A DNA stretch of 64,000 bases from Gemmatimonadota bacterium (GCA_021324775.1 JAJPIM010000018.1:48877-112876); one strand, 5' to 3'. Positions 20,527-29,896 are shown, numbered from the stretch's first letter. The notes: generated from the sequence alone by a model not told the origin. A program made the numbers and translations.

Positions 20527-20555
20527 GGGGGCCGTTCTCGAACGGCCCCCGCTGC
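20527..20555 (+). repeat. Intergenic palindromic repeat, copy d (short form)
   Basis: Near-perfect hairpin GGGGGCCGTT-CTCG-AACGGCCCCC followed by GCTGC, 25 bases after the permease stop. It lacks the internal hairpins of the long form. Confidence 0.75.
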
Positions 20556-20718
20556 CCTTTCCTCGGGCATCTAGGAAACGCGAATGAACTTCGGGCAGGA
20601 CTAGATAAGAGATAGCCAGCTCGCATCGCCGGCCAAGAATTGGTAGGTTTCGCGAGGCGCGTCGTGAGGGGGCTGCCTGACCTGTGGGCCTTCTTTTTTT
20701 GGCGCTCAACCCGGGGGC

Positions 20719-20982
20719 ATGATGCGCAAGGCCTGGCTATGGACTGGACTTATCGCGGGCGGCGCGGCTGCCGGATGCGCCCACACCCCGATCCAATCGG
20801 GAGCGACTCCGTCGAGCAAGAATGCTTCTCAGGTCACATCTCCCGACGCAAACGCGTCGGCCATCCTCGTGATCGACGGCGCGCTCGTGACGCCGGCGCC
20901 GACTGGGCCGGTCACCGCAAGCGCGGATTTGACGCCGCTGCTCGTGATCGACGGAGTTCCGATAGGGTCGCCGAGCCCGTAA
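20719..20982 (+). CDS. Small lipoprotein with duplicated LVIDG motif
   Basis: 87 residues: signal peptide and lipobox (AGGAAAGC, Cys near residue 20), a Ser/Thr/Asn linker, and two copies of a short strand, ILVIDGALVTP and LLVIDGVPIGSP, about 25 residues apart. PL-x-VIDGVPI is the hallmark of the plug domain of SusC/RagA-type TonB-dependent receptors, so this may be a lone plug-like module or a repeat peptide that mimics it. No receptor gene is adjacent. The start is the first of two ATGs (20719, 20722). Function unknown. Confidence 0.55.
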   Translation: MMRKAWLWTGLIAGGAAAGCAHTPIQSGATPSSKNASQVTSPDANASAILVIDGALVTPAPTGPVTASADLTPLLVIDGVPIGSPSP

Positions 20983-20996
20983 AGACTCGCCGCGCT

Positions 20997-21049
20997 GGGA
21001 GTCCTTGGCCGAACGGGGCGACCTTCGGTTCTCGAACGGCCCCCGCTGC
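20997..21049 (+). repeat. Intergenic palindromic repeat, copy e (long form)
   Basis: Left arm partly decayed (GGGAGTCCTT), internal GCGACCTTCGGTTCTCG and right arm AACGGCCCCCGCTGC well kept. Directly after the small lipoprotein gene. Confidence 0.65.
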
Positions 21050-21230
21050 ATTTTGCCGCAGCGTCCGGCGCGACATCTGGATTGGTTTGAGATGAATCCG
21101 GTGACATCGTGGGCCTGCCGCGGCGGCCGCGATAGGCGGCGAGTCGGCTGTCGCGTGCAGCCGCGCTAAGCGAAACCGCGACACCGGTCGCCTGCCAATT
21201 CGGCGGTCGGCCCGCCATATTGCGGTCACT

Positions 21231-21778
21231 ATGCGGATCGCGGTGCTGACGGTATCGGATGCGGGGGTGCGGGGAGAGCGGGCGGACGCGTCCGGCGACG
21301 CGGTCGCGGCTTGGGCCGCGGCGCGGGGCGATGTGGTGGCGGAGCGCGCGCTTGTCGGCGACGAGTCGGCGGCGATTGCGGCGCGTCTCGTGGCGTGGTG
21401 CGACGGCGATGTCGCCGACCTCGTGATCACGACCGGGGGCACGGGGCTGGCCCCGCGGGACGTGACGCCTGAGGCGACCCGCGCGATCCTGGACCGTGAA
21501 GCGCCGGGCATTGCGGAGCGGATTCGGGCGCTCTCCCTCGAATCGTTTCCGCGGGCGGCGCTCGCGAGAGGCGTCGCCGGCGTGCGGCACCGGACCCTCG
21601 TGATCAATCTTCCCGGGTCGCCGAGTGGGGTGCGGGATGGGTTGGCGGCGATCGATCCGATCGTGGCGCATGGGGTGGACATCCTGCGCGGCGTGGCGAC
21701 GGATCACACGGGTGCGGCCGCGAAGACAACGGCGACCCGGCCCAAGTCTCAGGCGAAAAAATCCGCCAAGGGCCGCCG

Positions 21779-21782
<4 letters not shown>
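21231..21782 (+). CDS. MoaB/Mog-type molybdopterin adenylyltransferase
   Basis: Mog/MoaB proteins adenylate molybdopterin before molybdenum insertion. Seen: [19 protein letters not shown] (the MPT-binding loop TTGGTG), APGIAERIR, and [13 protein letters not shown]. The domain spans residues 1-155; a Lys/Ala-rich tail of about 28 residues follows. Whether it is the active Mog type or the structurally similar MoaB cannot be settled by eye. The stop overlaps the start of the sigma-54 activator (ATGA at 21779), so the two are translationally coupled, an unexpected pairing. No other molybdenum genes are in the window. Confidence 0.85.
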
Positions 21783-23491
<1,709 letters not shown>

Positions 23492-23623
23492 GTTCGCAAG
23501 TCTTGATACCAATGGCGCTTTCCCACATATTCGGCCCACGTTTCCAACCTCATCGGCGGTAATCCTCTGCCCGCTGCAGTCAATTATTCATCGCTGTCGG
23601 GCGGCACTCCGATCGCCGGGAGT

Positions 23624-24427
23624 GTGCTGCCGATCCGCCGAGCGGAAGAGTTGCTGACGACTTTGCCGGGCGTGATGTCGGCGAAGATCGTGGCGTCTCC
23701 GAATGGTGAGGTGGACGAGATCCACGTCCTGACGACGGCCGAATATACACCGAAGCAGACCGTCCGGAACATCGAGAGCGCGCTGATCGCGCATCTCGGG
23801 ATGCGGGTGGATCACCGGAAGATCTCGGTGGCGTCGTCGTCGGAGCCGGGCCGCGGGTCCGGGGCGCACGCGGCGCAGGCCGAGGCGGCGCCGAGGCATT
23901 CGGGGGCGCCGGCTGCGCAATACGCGTCGCAATACGCGGCGGAGCATGCGGCCCACGTGTCGGCGAGCGAGGATGAGTTCCGCGAGCTGGTGCGGGAGGT
24001 GGACTCGACGTTGGCGGGGGTGGTGCCCGAGGAGTTGAGCCGCCGCCGCGTGTATTTCGAGGATGTGGAGGTTCGCCGGTCGCGGGCGCGCGGGGTGTTG
24101 TGCCGCGTGACGCTCCGCCGGGGGGATTCGACGTACACGGGCGAGGCGGAGGGGGTCGAGGGGCAGCGTTCGCGTGTGGATCTCGCGGCGCGTGCGGCGC
24201 TCAAGGCGATCCAGCAGGCGGAGAACGGCGAGCGGACGCTGGCGCTCGATGGGGTGAAGCTGATCGAGGCGTTCGACCGGGAGTTCGTGTTCATCGGAGT
24301 CGCCGCGCAGTTCGGGCGCGAGCGTGCGCTCCTTACGGGGAGCTGCGAAGTACGGGAGAGCGCGGAGACCGCCGCGGTACTCGCCGCGCTGGACGCGACG
24401 AATCGCTGGATTGCGCACGGACGGTAG
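23624..24427 (+). CDS. Conserved hypothetical protein, two-part domain layout
   Basis: 267 residues. The N-terminal ~70 residues (RRAEELLTTLPGVMSAKIVASPNGEVDEIHVL, TPKQTVRNIESALIAHLGMRVDHRKISV) form an alpha/beta unit repeated in actinobacterial and other proteins of unknown role. An Ala/Gln/His-rich linker follows, then a second domain (about 105-267: RRRVYFEDVEVRR, GEAEGVEGQRSRVDLAARAALKAIQQA, FDREFVFIGVAAQFGRERALLTGS). No signal peptide or membrane segment. The GTG at 23624 is used, but the frame is open upstream without a better start. Followed by a strong terminator at 24487. I do not know its function. Confidence 0.6.
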   Translation: MLPIRRAEELLTTLPGVMSAKIVASPNGEVDEIHVLTTAEYTPKQTVRNIESALIAHLGMRVDHRKISVASSSEPGRGSGAHAAQAEAAPRHSGAPAAQYASQYAAEHAAHVSASEDEFRELVREVDSTLAGVVPEELSRRRVYFEDVEVRRSRARGVLCRVTLRRGDSTYTGEAEGVEGQRSRVDLAARAALKAIQQAENGERTLALDGVKLIEAFDREFVFIGVAAQFGRERALLTGSCEVRESAETAAVLAALDATNRWIAHGR

Positions 24428-24486
24428 TCGCAGTTCGCTGTGGAGTCGCGATATAAAATCGAGGCTCGTTCGAAAGTACCTACCAG

Positions 24487-24514
24487 CCGCGTTCTGTTAC
24501 GGACGCGGTTTTTT
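24487..24514 (+). terminator. Intrinsic terminator
   Basis: Stem CCGCGT/ACGCGG with a ten-base loop, followed by six T. It ends transcription of the gene at 23624-24427 and marks the left boundary of the island. Confidence 0.85.
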
Positions 24515-24625
24515 GCTCCTGACACGTGTCGCGGCTGGGTGGGACACTACGTGTGTCCCGATCCGCCGGTGATGATGTTAGCCACGTGTTCAACATCGTC
24601 GCAGCCGTTCTTAAGAACGCCGTCG

Positions 24626-24650
24626 GTTACTCTGAGTACTGGACCGTTAC
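24626..24650. promoter_or_regulatory. Paired GTTAC half-sites, candidate operator 1
   Basis: GTTACTC at 24626 and again at 24646, 20 bp apart, within an imperfect inverted repeat. Lies 230 bp upstream of the small ORF at 24879. See sites at 25240, 26537 and 34093. Confidence 0.35.
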
Positions 24651-24878
24651 TCACAGAGTCTGTCGGCGGCAAAATCAACCGTATATTCGGCGCGAACTTC
24701 GACCGGTGGGTGCTCGAGCATCAGCGAAGGGAGATCGCCCGGACGAAGAAGGAGCAAACCGAACGGCTGTCCCCGGTGGCATGTCGTAGAGCGAATCGCG
24801 GACCTCAACGCGAAACCGGCTGAAGAATCGCACGTCTGGCATTGTCAGGCGTGACTTCGTGCATGGGAGGTGAGGCGA

Positions 24879-24959
24879 ATGATGGACTTTCTGTCCAGCG
24901 CGTGGAACGCAGTTGCGAAAATTGCTGCGGCGTTGAGCGGCGGTATTGAGTGGCAATAA
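24879..24959 (+). CDS. 26-residue amphipathic peptide (small ORF A)
   Basis: Encodes [20 protein letters not shown] plus GGIEWQ. Support: the start is a double ATG with GGGAGGTGAGG six bases upstream, an excellent Shine-Dalgarno, and a perfect 15-bp terminator hairpin follows 36 bases after the stop. The peptide would form an amphipathic helix with Trp/Phe on one face, like small membrane-active peptides, but no family is recognised. It lies opposite the 3' half of the XRE A frame. A parallel arrangement exists at 29947 (small ORF B and XRE B). Could be a toxin-like or signalling peptide, or a leader; role unknown. Confidence 0.45.
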   Translation: MMDFLSSAWNAVAKIAAALSGGIEWQ

Positions 24960-24995
24960 ACGTCGTGCGGAAGGGTTCGCTGGCGACCACCCTCG

Positions 24996-25032
24996 AAAAG
25001 CACGCCCGGCAGCCATCGCCGGGCGTGCTTTT
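24996..25032 (+). terminator. Perfect 15-bp bidirectional terminator hairpin
   Basis: AAAAGCACGCCCGGC-AGCCATC-GCCGGGCGTGCTTTT. A and T flanks make it usable in both directions. It separates small ORF A from the intact part of XRE A. Confidence 0.9.
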
Positions 25033-25239
25033 GTCGGTGTTCGAAATAGACCTGTTCTTCATCATAGCCAACGCCGCGATCGAGCAGCCCCACATACGTC
25101 CGATGCAGTCCAACTTCGGACGCAAGGTCTTCCTGAGATACGCCGATCTCTTCGCGGAGTCGGCGAATCACGTTGCCAGCGGCGGCGCCAATGGCGCGGC
25201 GCGGATTTCGTTTCTTGGCTCTTGGCATGGTGGAAAGAT

Positions 25240-25264
25240 GTTACATGGCGAACCGTCAAGTAAC
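25240..25264. promoter_or_regulatory. GTTAC/GTAAC inverted half-sites, candidate operator 2
   Basis: GTTAC at 25240 and GTAAC at 25260 (20 bp offset), starting 12 bases upstream of the XRE A start and in the gap shared with the divergent gene at 25387. The sequence GTTACATGGCGAA nearly repeats upstream of the methyltransferase (GTTACATGGTGAA, 34093). Confidence 0.4.
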
Positions 25265-25386
25265 ACCGCAAACGCGATTCGGCCGGGGTTGCCGGGCTAC
25301 GCCACTCCACTTGGCAGTACGAGCCCTGTCGGCTTGTTTTGCCATCGAGACGCCTGGTGTCGTTGCGCTCAACCCGAGGGACTTCG

Positions 25387-25593
25387 ATGAAGAAAAGCCA
25401 ACAGTGGGTGCAAGAAGAGATCGGTGCCCTCAAGAGACGCGCTTACGAGGCGGGGCGCTCGATTGAGGACCAGATGGAGTTGGAGCTGGCAGTGCATTGG
25501 GATTTGGCGGAGGCGGTCGAGCGAGTCTACCTGGAGGTAGCCGAGTTGGAGGTCGGGAAGGATTGGCCTTTACGAGGGTTGAGCCGGGGGTAA
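25387..25593 (+). CDS. Small acidic helical protein of unknown function
   Basis: 68 residues (MKKSQQWVQEEIGALKRRAY...) with many Glu and alternating hydrophobics, so probably two or three helices. No membrane segment or signal. The ATG at 25387 has GAGGGA upstream; the frame opens to 25339 but that part is low quality. Divergent from XRE A across candidate operator 2. No family recognised. Confidence 0.5.
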   Translation: MKKSQQWVQEEIGALKRRAYEAGRSIEDQMELELAVHWDLAEAVERVYLEVAELEVGKDWPLRGLSRG

Positions 25594-25761
25594 TGCGCGT
25601 CGGCGGCGTCACGCCGATCGGCGCCGCCGATGATCTTCGGCGCGCGACAACAAGATGTCACTCGGAGAAACCCTAAGTAACATCGTGAACGGAAAACGGC
25701 CGATGCGTGGCCGAACGCGCGGACATCGAGGCCCGGGGCGGGGGTTGGCGGCGTCTTGTGG

Positions 25762-26556
25762 ATGGTGGCATTTACTCACGACATCGCCGCGTTGCTCGGC
25801 CCGACTGCTCTCACGTCGCTACGGATCGCCTGCGGGCCGGATGCGACCATCCACACCGCTACCACCGCGAGTCAATTAGAGGCCGTCGTCCGCCAGCGTG
25901 GGGTCGCGGTCGTTGTTGTTGACCCACTCCTGGCCAGGGAGCCAGGAATTGTGCGGCGTCTAGCAGATCAGATACCGGTCGTCGCCTATGCCGATGCCAG
26001 CCCGGCAGTGATCCGCCACATCCTCCGTTTCGGTGCTGGACACATCGTATTCCGTGGCGAGTCATCGACGCAATTCTGCGAGGTGCTGAGCGACAGCCTG
26101 CTAGGTGGCTCTGTGGACGGTTTGCTCGCGCGTTTGGCGCCGTCGTTCGGTCGGCTTCCGCACAGGCTCAGAACCGCCATTGAGACCGCATTCAGGGTGT
26201 CACACGAGGTGCGCGGCGCGCGAGACTTGGCCCGGCTGTCGGGATTGCCGCCGCGCACAGTATCGCGCTTGTGTTCAGCGGCGGGGCTGGCGTCACCGCT
26301 TAGCGTGGTGCTCGCTGGGAGGGTATTCCACAGCTACACGCGCCTTCGCCTGGGTGGCGACCGAGTCGCCGACATCGCGCAGCGCATGCGGTGTGTACCA
26401 GATGCACTCACTCGCGCCTCACGGCTCGTTACCGGCTACCGGTTACGCGATCTGCGCCACGTTTCGCCGCAGGAGGTAGCCGACACGGTGGTCGCGTTCG
26501 TCACAAGCCGTCACCGCGCGACTCCGTTGTGTCGGTGTAACCGGTGCGGCCTCTGA
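25762..26556 (+). CDS. AraC-like transcriptional regulator with degenerate receiver-like N-domain
   Basis: 264 residues. N-terminal ~120: strands such as GVAVVVVDPLLA and IPVVAYADAS, and GAGHIVFRGES, arranged like a response-regulator receiver without a clear phospho-acceptor. C-terminal ~120: VSHEVRGARDLARLSGLPPRTVSRLCSAAGL and RLGGDRVADIAQRMRCVPDALTRASRLVTGYRLRDL, two helix-turn-helix units as in AraC proteins. Start chosen at ATG 25762; TTG 25756 is possible. It precedes the ECF sigma gene in the same direction (81 bases apart, with a paired GTAAC site between), suggesting regulatory linkage. Confidence 0.65.
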   Translation: MVAFTHDIAALLGPTALTSLRIACGPDATIHTATTASQLEAVVRQRGVAVVVVDPLLAREPGIVRRLADQIPVVAYADASPAVIRHILRFGAGHIVFRGESSTQFCEVLSDSLLGGSVDGLLARLAPSFGRLPHRLRTAIETAFRVSHEVRGARDLARLSGLPPRTVSRLCSAAGLASPLSVVLAGRVFHSYTRLRLGGDRVADIAQRMRCVPDALTRASRLVTGYRLRDLRHVSPQEVADTVVAFVTSRHRATPLCRCNRCGL

Positions 26557-26562
26557 TGTAAC
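26537..26562. promoter_or_regulatory. Paired TGTAACCG direct repeats, candidate operator 3
   Basis: GTAACCG at 26537 and 26558 (21 bp apart) across the stop of the AraC-like gene and upstream of the ECF sigma gene. Related to, but one base wider than, the other paired sites. Confidence 0.3.
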
Positions 26563-26637
26563 CGACCTATTCATGGGCTAGACATCGCGCGATAGACGCG
26601 ATACGTGGAGTGCCCACTCAACAGCGAGGGACACCGT

Positions 26638-27261
26638 ATGTCAGCGACGGAAAATGGAGCCGAGAGAGACCTACACAGCCAACCCGGAGCCGAACGAGAC
26701 CTACTCAGACGCGTTGCCGAAGGCGATGAGCACGCGATCGAATCGTTGTTCTCTGCGCACGCCACGGCGCTCTGGCGGATTGCGTACAGGTACCTGCACT
26801 CCGAAAACGAAGCGCGCGAAGTGGTCGAAGACGTCTACGTCGCGGTCTGGCACAGACGGGCGGCGCTTCACGTTCACGGCCCGTTCCGGGCCTATCTAAC
26901 GGTCGCTGTCCGCAATCGGGCGCTCGGTGTGCTACGGAGCGATCTCCGTCGTGGCGAGCGCGACGCGCAGTGGTTGCAAGAGCGAGGCGATGGCCCCGCG
27001 CCGGTACCACCACCCACAACCGTCGATCCGATGCGAAGGAGAGTGCTGGCGCGGGTGGAGGTAGCACTTGCCGACCTACCAGAGCGTCAACGGCGCGTGT
27101 TCGAGTTGCGTGTCCGGCAGGGGAAGACCGTCGCAGAGGCGCGGGCCGCGATCGGTGCGCGCACAAACAAGGCGGTGGAGCGTTTGTACGCGCACGCCGT
27201 CGAAGGGTTGCGGGCCAAGCTGTGGAGGCGGGGGGACTCGAACCCGCGACCCGGCGCTTAA
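26638..27261 (+). CDS. ECF sigma-70 family RNA polymerase sigma factor, 3' end within a tRNA remnant
   Basis: 207 residues. Sigma region 2: DEHAIESLFSAHATALWRIAYRYLHSENEAREVVEDVYVAVW. Region 4: LPERQRRVFELRVRQGKTVAEARAAIGARTNKAVERLYAHAVEGL. The natural end of such proteins is about GLRAKL; the last dozen residues (WRRGDSNPRPGA) are the reverse-strand translation of a tRNA 3' end, and the stop codon comes from its anticodon loop. ATG 26638 is preceded by GGGACACC, a weak binding site; GTG 26605 is an alternative. Target promoters unknown; the AraC-like gene upstream is the likely partner. Confidence 0.75.
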   Translation: MSATENGAERDLHSQPGAERDLLRRVAEGDEHAIESLFSAHATALWRIAYRYLHSENEAREVVEDVYVAVWHRRAALHVHGPFRAYLTVAVRNRALGVLRSDLRRGERDAQWLQERGDGPAPVPPPTTVDPMRRRVLARVEVALADLPERQRRVFELRVRQGKTVAEARAAIGARTNKAVERLYAHAVEGLRAKLWRRGDSNPRPGA

Positions 27262-27264
27262 CAG
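27223..27264 (-). pseudogene. tRNA-Asn(GTT) 3'-half remnant (att-like)
   Basis: On the reverse strand these 42 bases match a tRNA from the anticodon loop to base 73 with exact arm lengths: CTGTTAA loop (anticodon GTT), 5-base stem, 5-base variable loop, GCGGG-TTCGAGT-CCCCC T arm (one C-C mismatch), CGCCTCC acceptor strand, A. The bases on the 5' side do not pair, so the match begins at the loop, the usual crossover point of tRNA-targeting integrases. It is the kind of partial copy left at the far end of an integrated element. Confidence 0.7.
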
Positions 27265-27324
27265 TCGAATGTTACGTTTGATCCTAAGCTGCCAATCACG
27301 TTGGGCATCGCTCGCGATGGGCCT

Positions 27325-28019
27325 ATGGATTCCACAATGCTAGAAGACAAGGAAATCGACGCTCTCGAATCGGGGCACTGGGCCATCGACTGTTTTGCGA
27401 TGCGCATCGAACCTCGCGGCGGTGGCCCCTCGCTGTTCAGCGACGCGGGGCGCATCGAGCAAGGCGGAAATGGGGGGCTGCGCTTCACGCTCTACGCTAC
27501 GCAGGATCTCGGGATGCCACACCTGGAGGCAGCGGGTGTGTTGCGCCCCGGGCTTGGTGAGTTCGTCGGGGTCGTGGGTTACGTCCGGCTGGTTGCCCGC
27601 GACACCGAGCACCGTGAATGGGTCGGTGATGCCTGGATCGACAAGCAGCCTGCCGTTTGGTTCAACCCGCCGGCCCACACGGATCACGGGTCGGTATGGG
27701 CAGGAGAGGTTGTTGTGCTGCGCGGTCCGCGCGAGACAGTACGCCCCAGGACAGACGACCTCGCGACCTGCGTGTCTTTTATCCGGCTGAACATTCCGGC
27801 ACGGCTGTCACGAGCAAGACGATTGAGTCTCCCCGCGTCGGTCGCACAGAGTCCGCCCTGGATCGTGCTGCGTTCGCGGTGCAGGGAGCCGCGTGCGATC
27901 TGCACCCCGAACCAACCAGGACGGTCCTCACCGTTTGGGGAAAGCCGCCGCTCGACGAGCGCATTCCACCGCCGATCGCGGAGGGGCTTCAGTTCGTCCT
28001 TGCCACTCCGTTGGAGTGA
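27325..28019 (+). pseudogene. Frameshifted gene of unknown function
   Basis: The first part (27325 to about 27780) reads as a real protein: WAIDCFAMRIEPRGGG, LRFTLYATQDLGMPHLEA, FVGVVGYVRLVARDTEHREW, VWAGEVVVLRGPRE. After TDDLATC that frame turns Arg/Ser-rich, while another frame becomes protein-like (GTAVTSKTIESPRVGR, AAFAVQGAACDLHPEP, TVLTVWGKPPLDERIPPPI) to a stop at 28019. The simplest reading is one gene with a single-base frameshift near 27775-27795, by decay or sequencing error. No family recognised. Confidence 0.5.
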
Positions 28020-28022
28020 GCG

Positions 28023-28286
28023 GTGACCGGAGTGGAGGGTCGCCGGCTGACAAGCACTACGATCTACAGCGTGCCCCTCGTTGCGGGGCGTAGCGACACC
28101 GGATCGTTCAGACTCGGCATGCCCGGTCCCGATTCATCGGTCAGCCAACGAGACGACACCTGGCGGCTTCTAGAGCACTACGTGACGTACATCGCACCGG
28201 ACTCTCGGCCTGACCGGCGCCACTGGTTGGCGGCACAGCTTGGGGGCGTGTTGCGATCGAGCACCAGCACGATCGAGACGCGATGA
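28023..28286 (+). CDS. Hypothetical protein, weakly supported
   Basis: 87 residues from a GTG three bases after the preceding stop. Third-position GC is fairly high and the protein is not low-complexity (DTWRLLEHYVTYIAPDSRPDRRHWLAAQLGG), which favours coding. It may be the last part of the damaged gene before it. No domain, signal or membrane segment seen. Confidence 0.3.
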   Translation: MTGVEGRRLTSTTIYSVPLVAGRSDTGSFRLGMPGPDSSVSQRDDTWRLLEHYVTYIAPDSRPDRRHWLAAQLGGVLRSSTSTIETR

Positions 28287-28534
28287 TTGCACACTATGTT
28301 GCGCGTCCCCCTAATCGCTAGGCTCGCGAGTTACGAGTTGCGTATCTCTCCGTGGGAAGGGTTATTCATTGCGGCCACCTGCTAGTAGGTGCGGAGCTTT
28401 GGTACGGTCCCGGAGCTCCGCGTCACCGGGCATATGCAAAACCCCAACGATGCCGCGTTACGGACGAGCAACATCGCGTCCTGGCCCCCGCGTCAGACCG
28501 GATCACCTCTCCGCATTACGCAAACGTTCGGGGC

Positions 28535-28828
28535 ATGGGCCGCACGCTGGGGGTTGTCATCGACTGGCCGGTCTCGATTCGCGTCGAAGACGGCCGCACG
28601 TTTGTGGTTGAGCTCCTGGCCGACGACCGTCGCCGCGTACGGGTCGATGGTACCGATGAATGGCGCACAATGGACCCGCAACTGTACGGATACGGCGTGC
28701 CGCGCGTAGGCGCGGTCGTCGGCCGCACCCTGCGCTTGTGGTGCGACACGACCGGTGAGCCCGCGATTATCGGGCCCGACGCACACAAGCGCGTGCGGTT
28801 ACCCCGGAGACGCTTTGGGTTACACTGA
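28535..28828 (+). CDS. Hypothetical 97-residue protein
   Basis: MGRTLGVVIDWPVSIRVEDGRTFVVELLADD...WRTMDPQLYGYGVPRVGAVVGRTLRLWCD. The composition and third-position bias look coding from 28535; the frame is open upstream to 28352 but that part lacks protein character. Predicted small beta-rich cytosolic protein. Same strand as the lipoprotein gene that follows. Not recognised. Confidence 0.45.
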   Translation: MGRTLGVVIDWPVSIRVEDGRTFVVELLADDRRRVRVDGTDEWRTMDPQLYGYGVPRVGAVVGRTLRLWCDTTGEPAIIGPDAHKRVRLPRRRFGLH

Positions 28829-28912
28829 GTCGCGCCGGCCCCGGCCGCGCTATGTTCGGCTGCCTCAGTTCGGATCATCTCTCCGAACAACCACGGATGC
28901 AGCGGGGGCGCG

Positions 28913-29395
28913 ATGAAGGGCCACACCGTTCGATATCACGCGTTATCTACTATCTCGATCATCAGTTGCGCGACGTTGCTCGTGATTGGGTGCACGAGCC
29001 GAGGCGCGACCGGTCCCGAGGGCACGCCGGGACCAGATGGGTCAGGCGGGTCGATGGGCACGCCCGGCCAGCAAGGTCCCGCTGGGCCACAAGGACCCGC
29101 TGGGCCAGCCGGCGCTGCGGGCATGTCGGGCTACGCTCTGGTCACGCAAAGCACGACGTTCGAGACAACCACTCCCACCTCAGGCCCCTTCGCGGCATCG
29201 TGCCCAAGAGGTAAGCGAGCAATCGGCGGCGGGTACGTCGCCGCTGCGGTGAGCGGGGTTGCGTTCCCGAGCGACCTGTTTACCTACACCAACGGACCCG
29301 TCAGCGACGGCAGCGGCTGGCAGGTCGCGTTCGGCAGCGGGCACGATGGCGTGGTCGCGCTTACGATCACCGTCATTTGCGCTACGGCGACCTGA
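28913..29395 (+). CDS. Collagen-like surface lipoprotein
   Basis: 160 residues. Signal peptide and lipobox (ISCATLLVIGC, Cys about residue 27), then twelve or so Gly-X-Y triplets with Pro and Ala (GPEGTPGPDG, GTPGQQGPAGPQGPAGPAG), and a C-terminal ~85-residue domain (GYALVTQSTTFETTTP, CPRGKRAIGGGYVAAAV, DGSGWQVAF, VALTITVICA) with two Cys. Collagen-like repeats trimerise; the C-domain probably nucleates the trimer. Such proteins occur on bacterial surfaces and in phage fibres. Its place in the island suggests a surface-exposed accessory protein. Start is the ATG after GGGGGCG. Confidence 0.7.
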   Translation: MKGHTVRYHALSTISIISCATLLVIGCTSRGATGPEGTPGPDGSGGSMGTPGQQGPAGPQGPAGPAGAAGMSGYALVTQSTTFETTTPTSGPFAASCPRGKRAIGGGYVAAAVSGVAFPSDLFTYTNGPVSDGSGWQVAFGSGHDGVVALTITVICATAT

Positions 29396-29437
29396 GGCGG
29401 CTCGCGACTCGACGATTACACCGACGACACACGGCCA

Positions 29438-29686
29438 ATGCGCTTCGGATTCCGGAGACCATCGCTGACTAAGCGTCTCGCCGCTCGCACATCGTGGAAG
29501 CGGGTGGTCCGTCATTCGCTCGGATTGAAAGCGCCGCGCGGGTTTGGCTGGCTCACGAACCCGCGCCGGGCCGCCTACAATCGTGTCTACAACCGCACGA
29601 CGCGCGGCTGCGCTCTGCTAGTCGCGGCGCTTGGAGTAGGTGGGGCGACGTTGCTTACCGTTCTCGCCGGGATGCGGCTACGCTGA
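29438..29686 (+). CDS. Small basic protein with one C-terminal membrane helix
   Basis: 82 residues. The first 50 are very basic (SLTKRLAARTSWKRVVRHSLGLKAPRGFGWLTNPRRAAYNRVYNRTT); the last 25 are a single hydrophobic helix (GCALLVAALGVGGATLLTVLAG). The basic part reads like a conserved motif seen in small mobile-element proteins, but I cannot name the family. Probably a peripheral inner-membrane protein. Confidence 0.5.
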   Translation: MRFGFRRPSLTKRLAARTSWKRVVRHSLGLKAPRGFGWLTNPRRAAYNRVYNRTTRGCALLVAALGVGGATLLTVLAGMRLR

Positions 29687-29854
29687 TCGGGTCCGTGTCG
29701 CGCTCTCCGGGGCCTACACGCCGGGCCGTTCTGTTTACCAACCGCGCGCCGTTCTCGTCTGTAAGTTGCACGACCAGAACCGGGCCGCACCACCAGCATC
29801 ATCTGCGGTGACCTATCCCGCGCACCGCCCGGCCGCTCGCGTGACGACCGCTCC

Positions 29855-29896
29855 ACCGCACGGCGACCACCGCACGGCGACCACCGCACGGCGACC
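29855..29896 (+). repeat. Three tandem copies of a 14-bp unit
   Basis: ACCGCACGGCGACC repeated exactly three times without spacers, 50-90 bases upstream of small ORF B. Could be iteron-like or regulatory; too short and unspaced for a CRISPR. Confidence 0.7.

Larger units (their letters stand above)
24428..24878. other. Non-coding junction at the left edge of the accessory island
   Basis: No ORF here has coding character. It holds the terminator of the upstream gene (24487-24514), a perfect 12-bp palindrome GTTCTTAAGAAC (24607-24618), and a pair of GTTACTC repeats with an imperfect inverted repeat (24626-24659), then leads to the small ORF at 24879. Base composition is visibly less GC-rich than before. 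Confidence 0.5.
24845..25228 (-). pseudogene. XRE-family regulator A, 3' part disrupted
   Basis: The first ~52 residues ([42 protein letters not shown]) are a helix-turn-helix very similar to XRE B at 30128-30391. After LLDRG the reading frame loses family character and runs through the terminator hairpin at 24996-25032 and antisense to small ORF A, so the helices 4-5 seen in XRE B are missing. Either a frameshift or deletion has truncated it, or a shortened HTH protein is made. A paired GTTAC/GTAAC site lies 12 bases upstream of the ATG at 25228. Sequence around the start (CATGGTGGAAAGATG) resembles that of XRE B. Confidence 0.55.

Noticed and set aside
24440..24823. 127-codon forward ORF at the island edge
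   Set aside because: Runs through the intrinsic terminator at 24487-24514 and has no protein character.
24845..25060. 3' half of the XRE A frame as genuine protein
   Set aside because: It reads through a perfect terminator hairpin and antisense to a short ORF with a strong ribosome site, and does not match XRE B.
29855..29896. Possible CRISPR array
   Set aside because: Repeats are 14 bp, contiguous and only three; no spacers and no cas genes.
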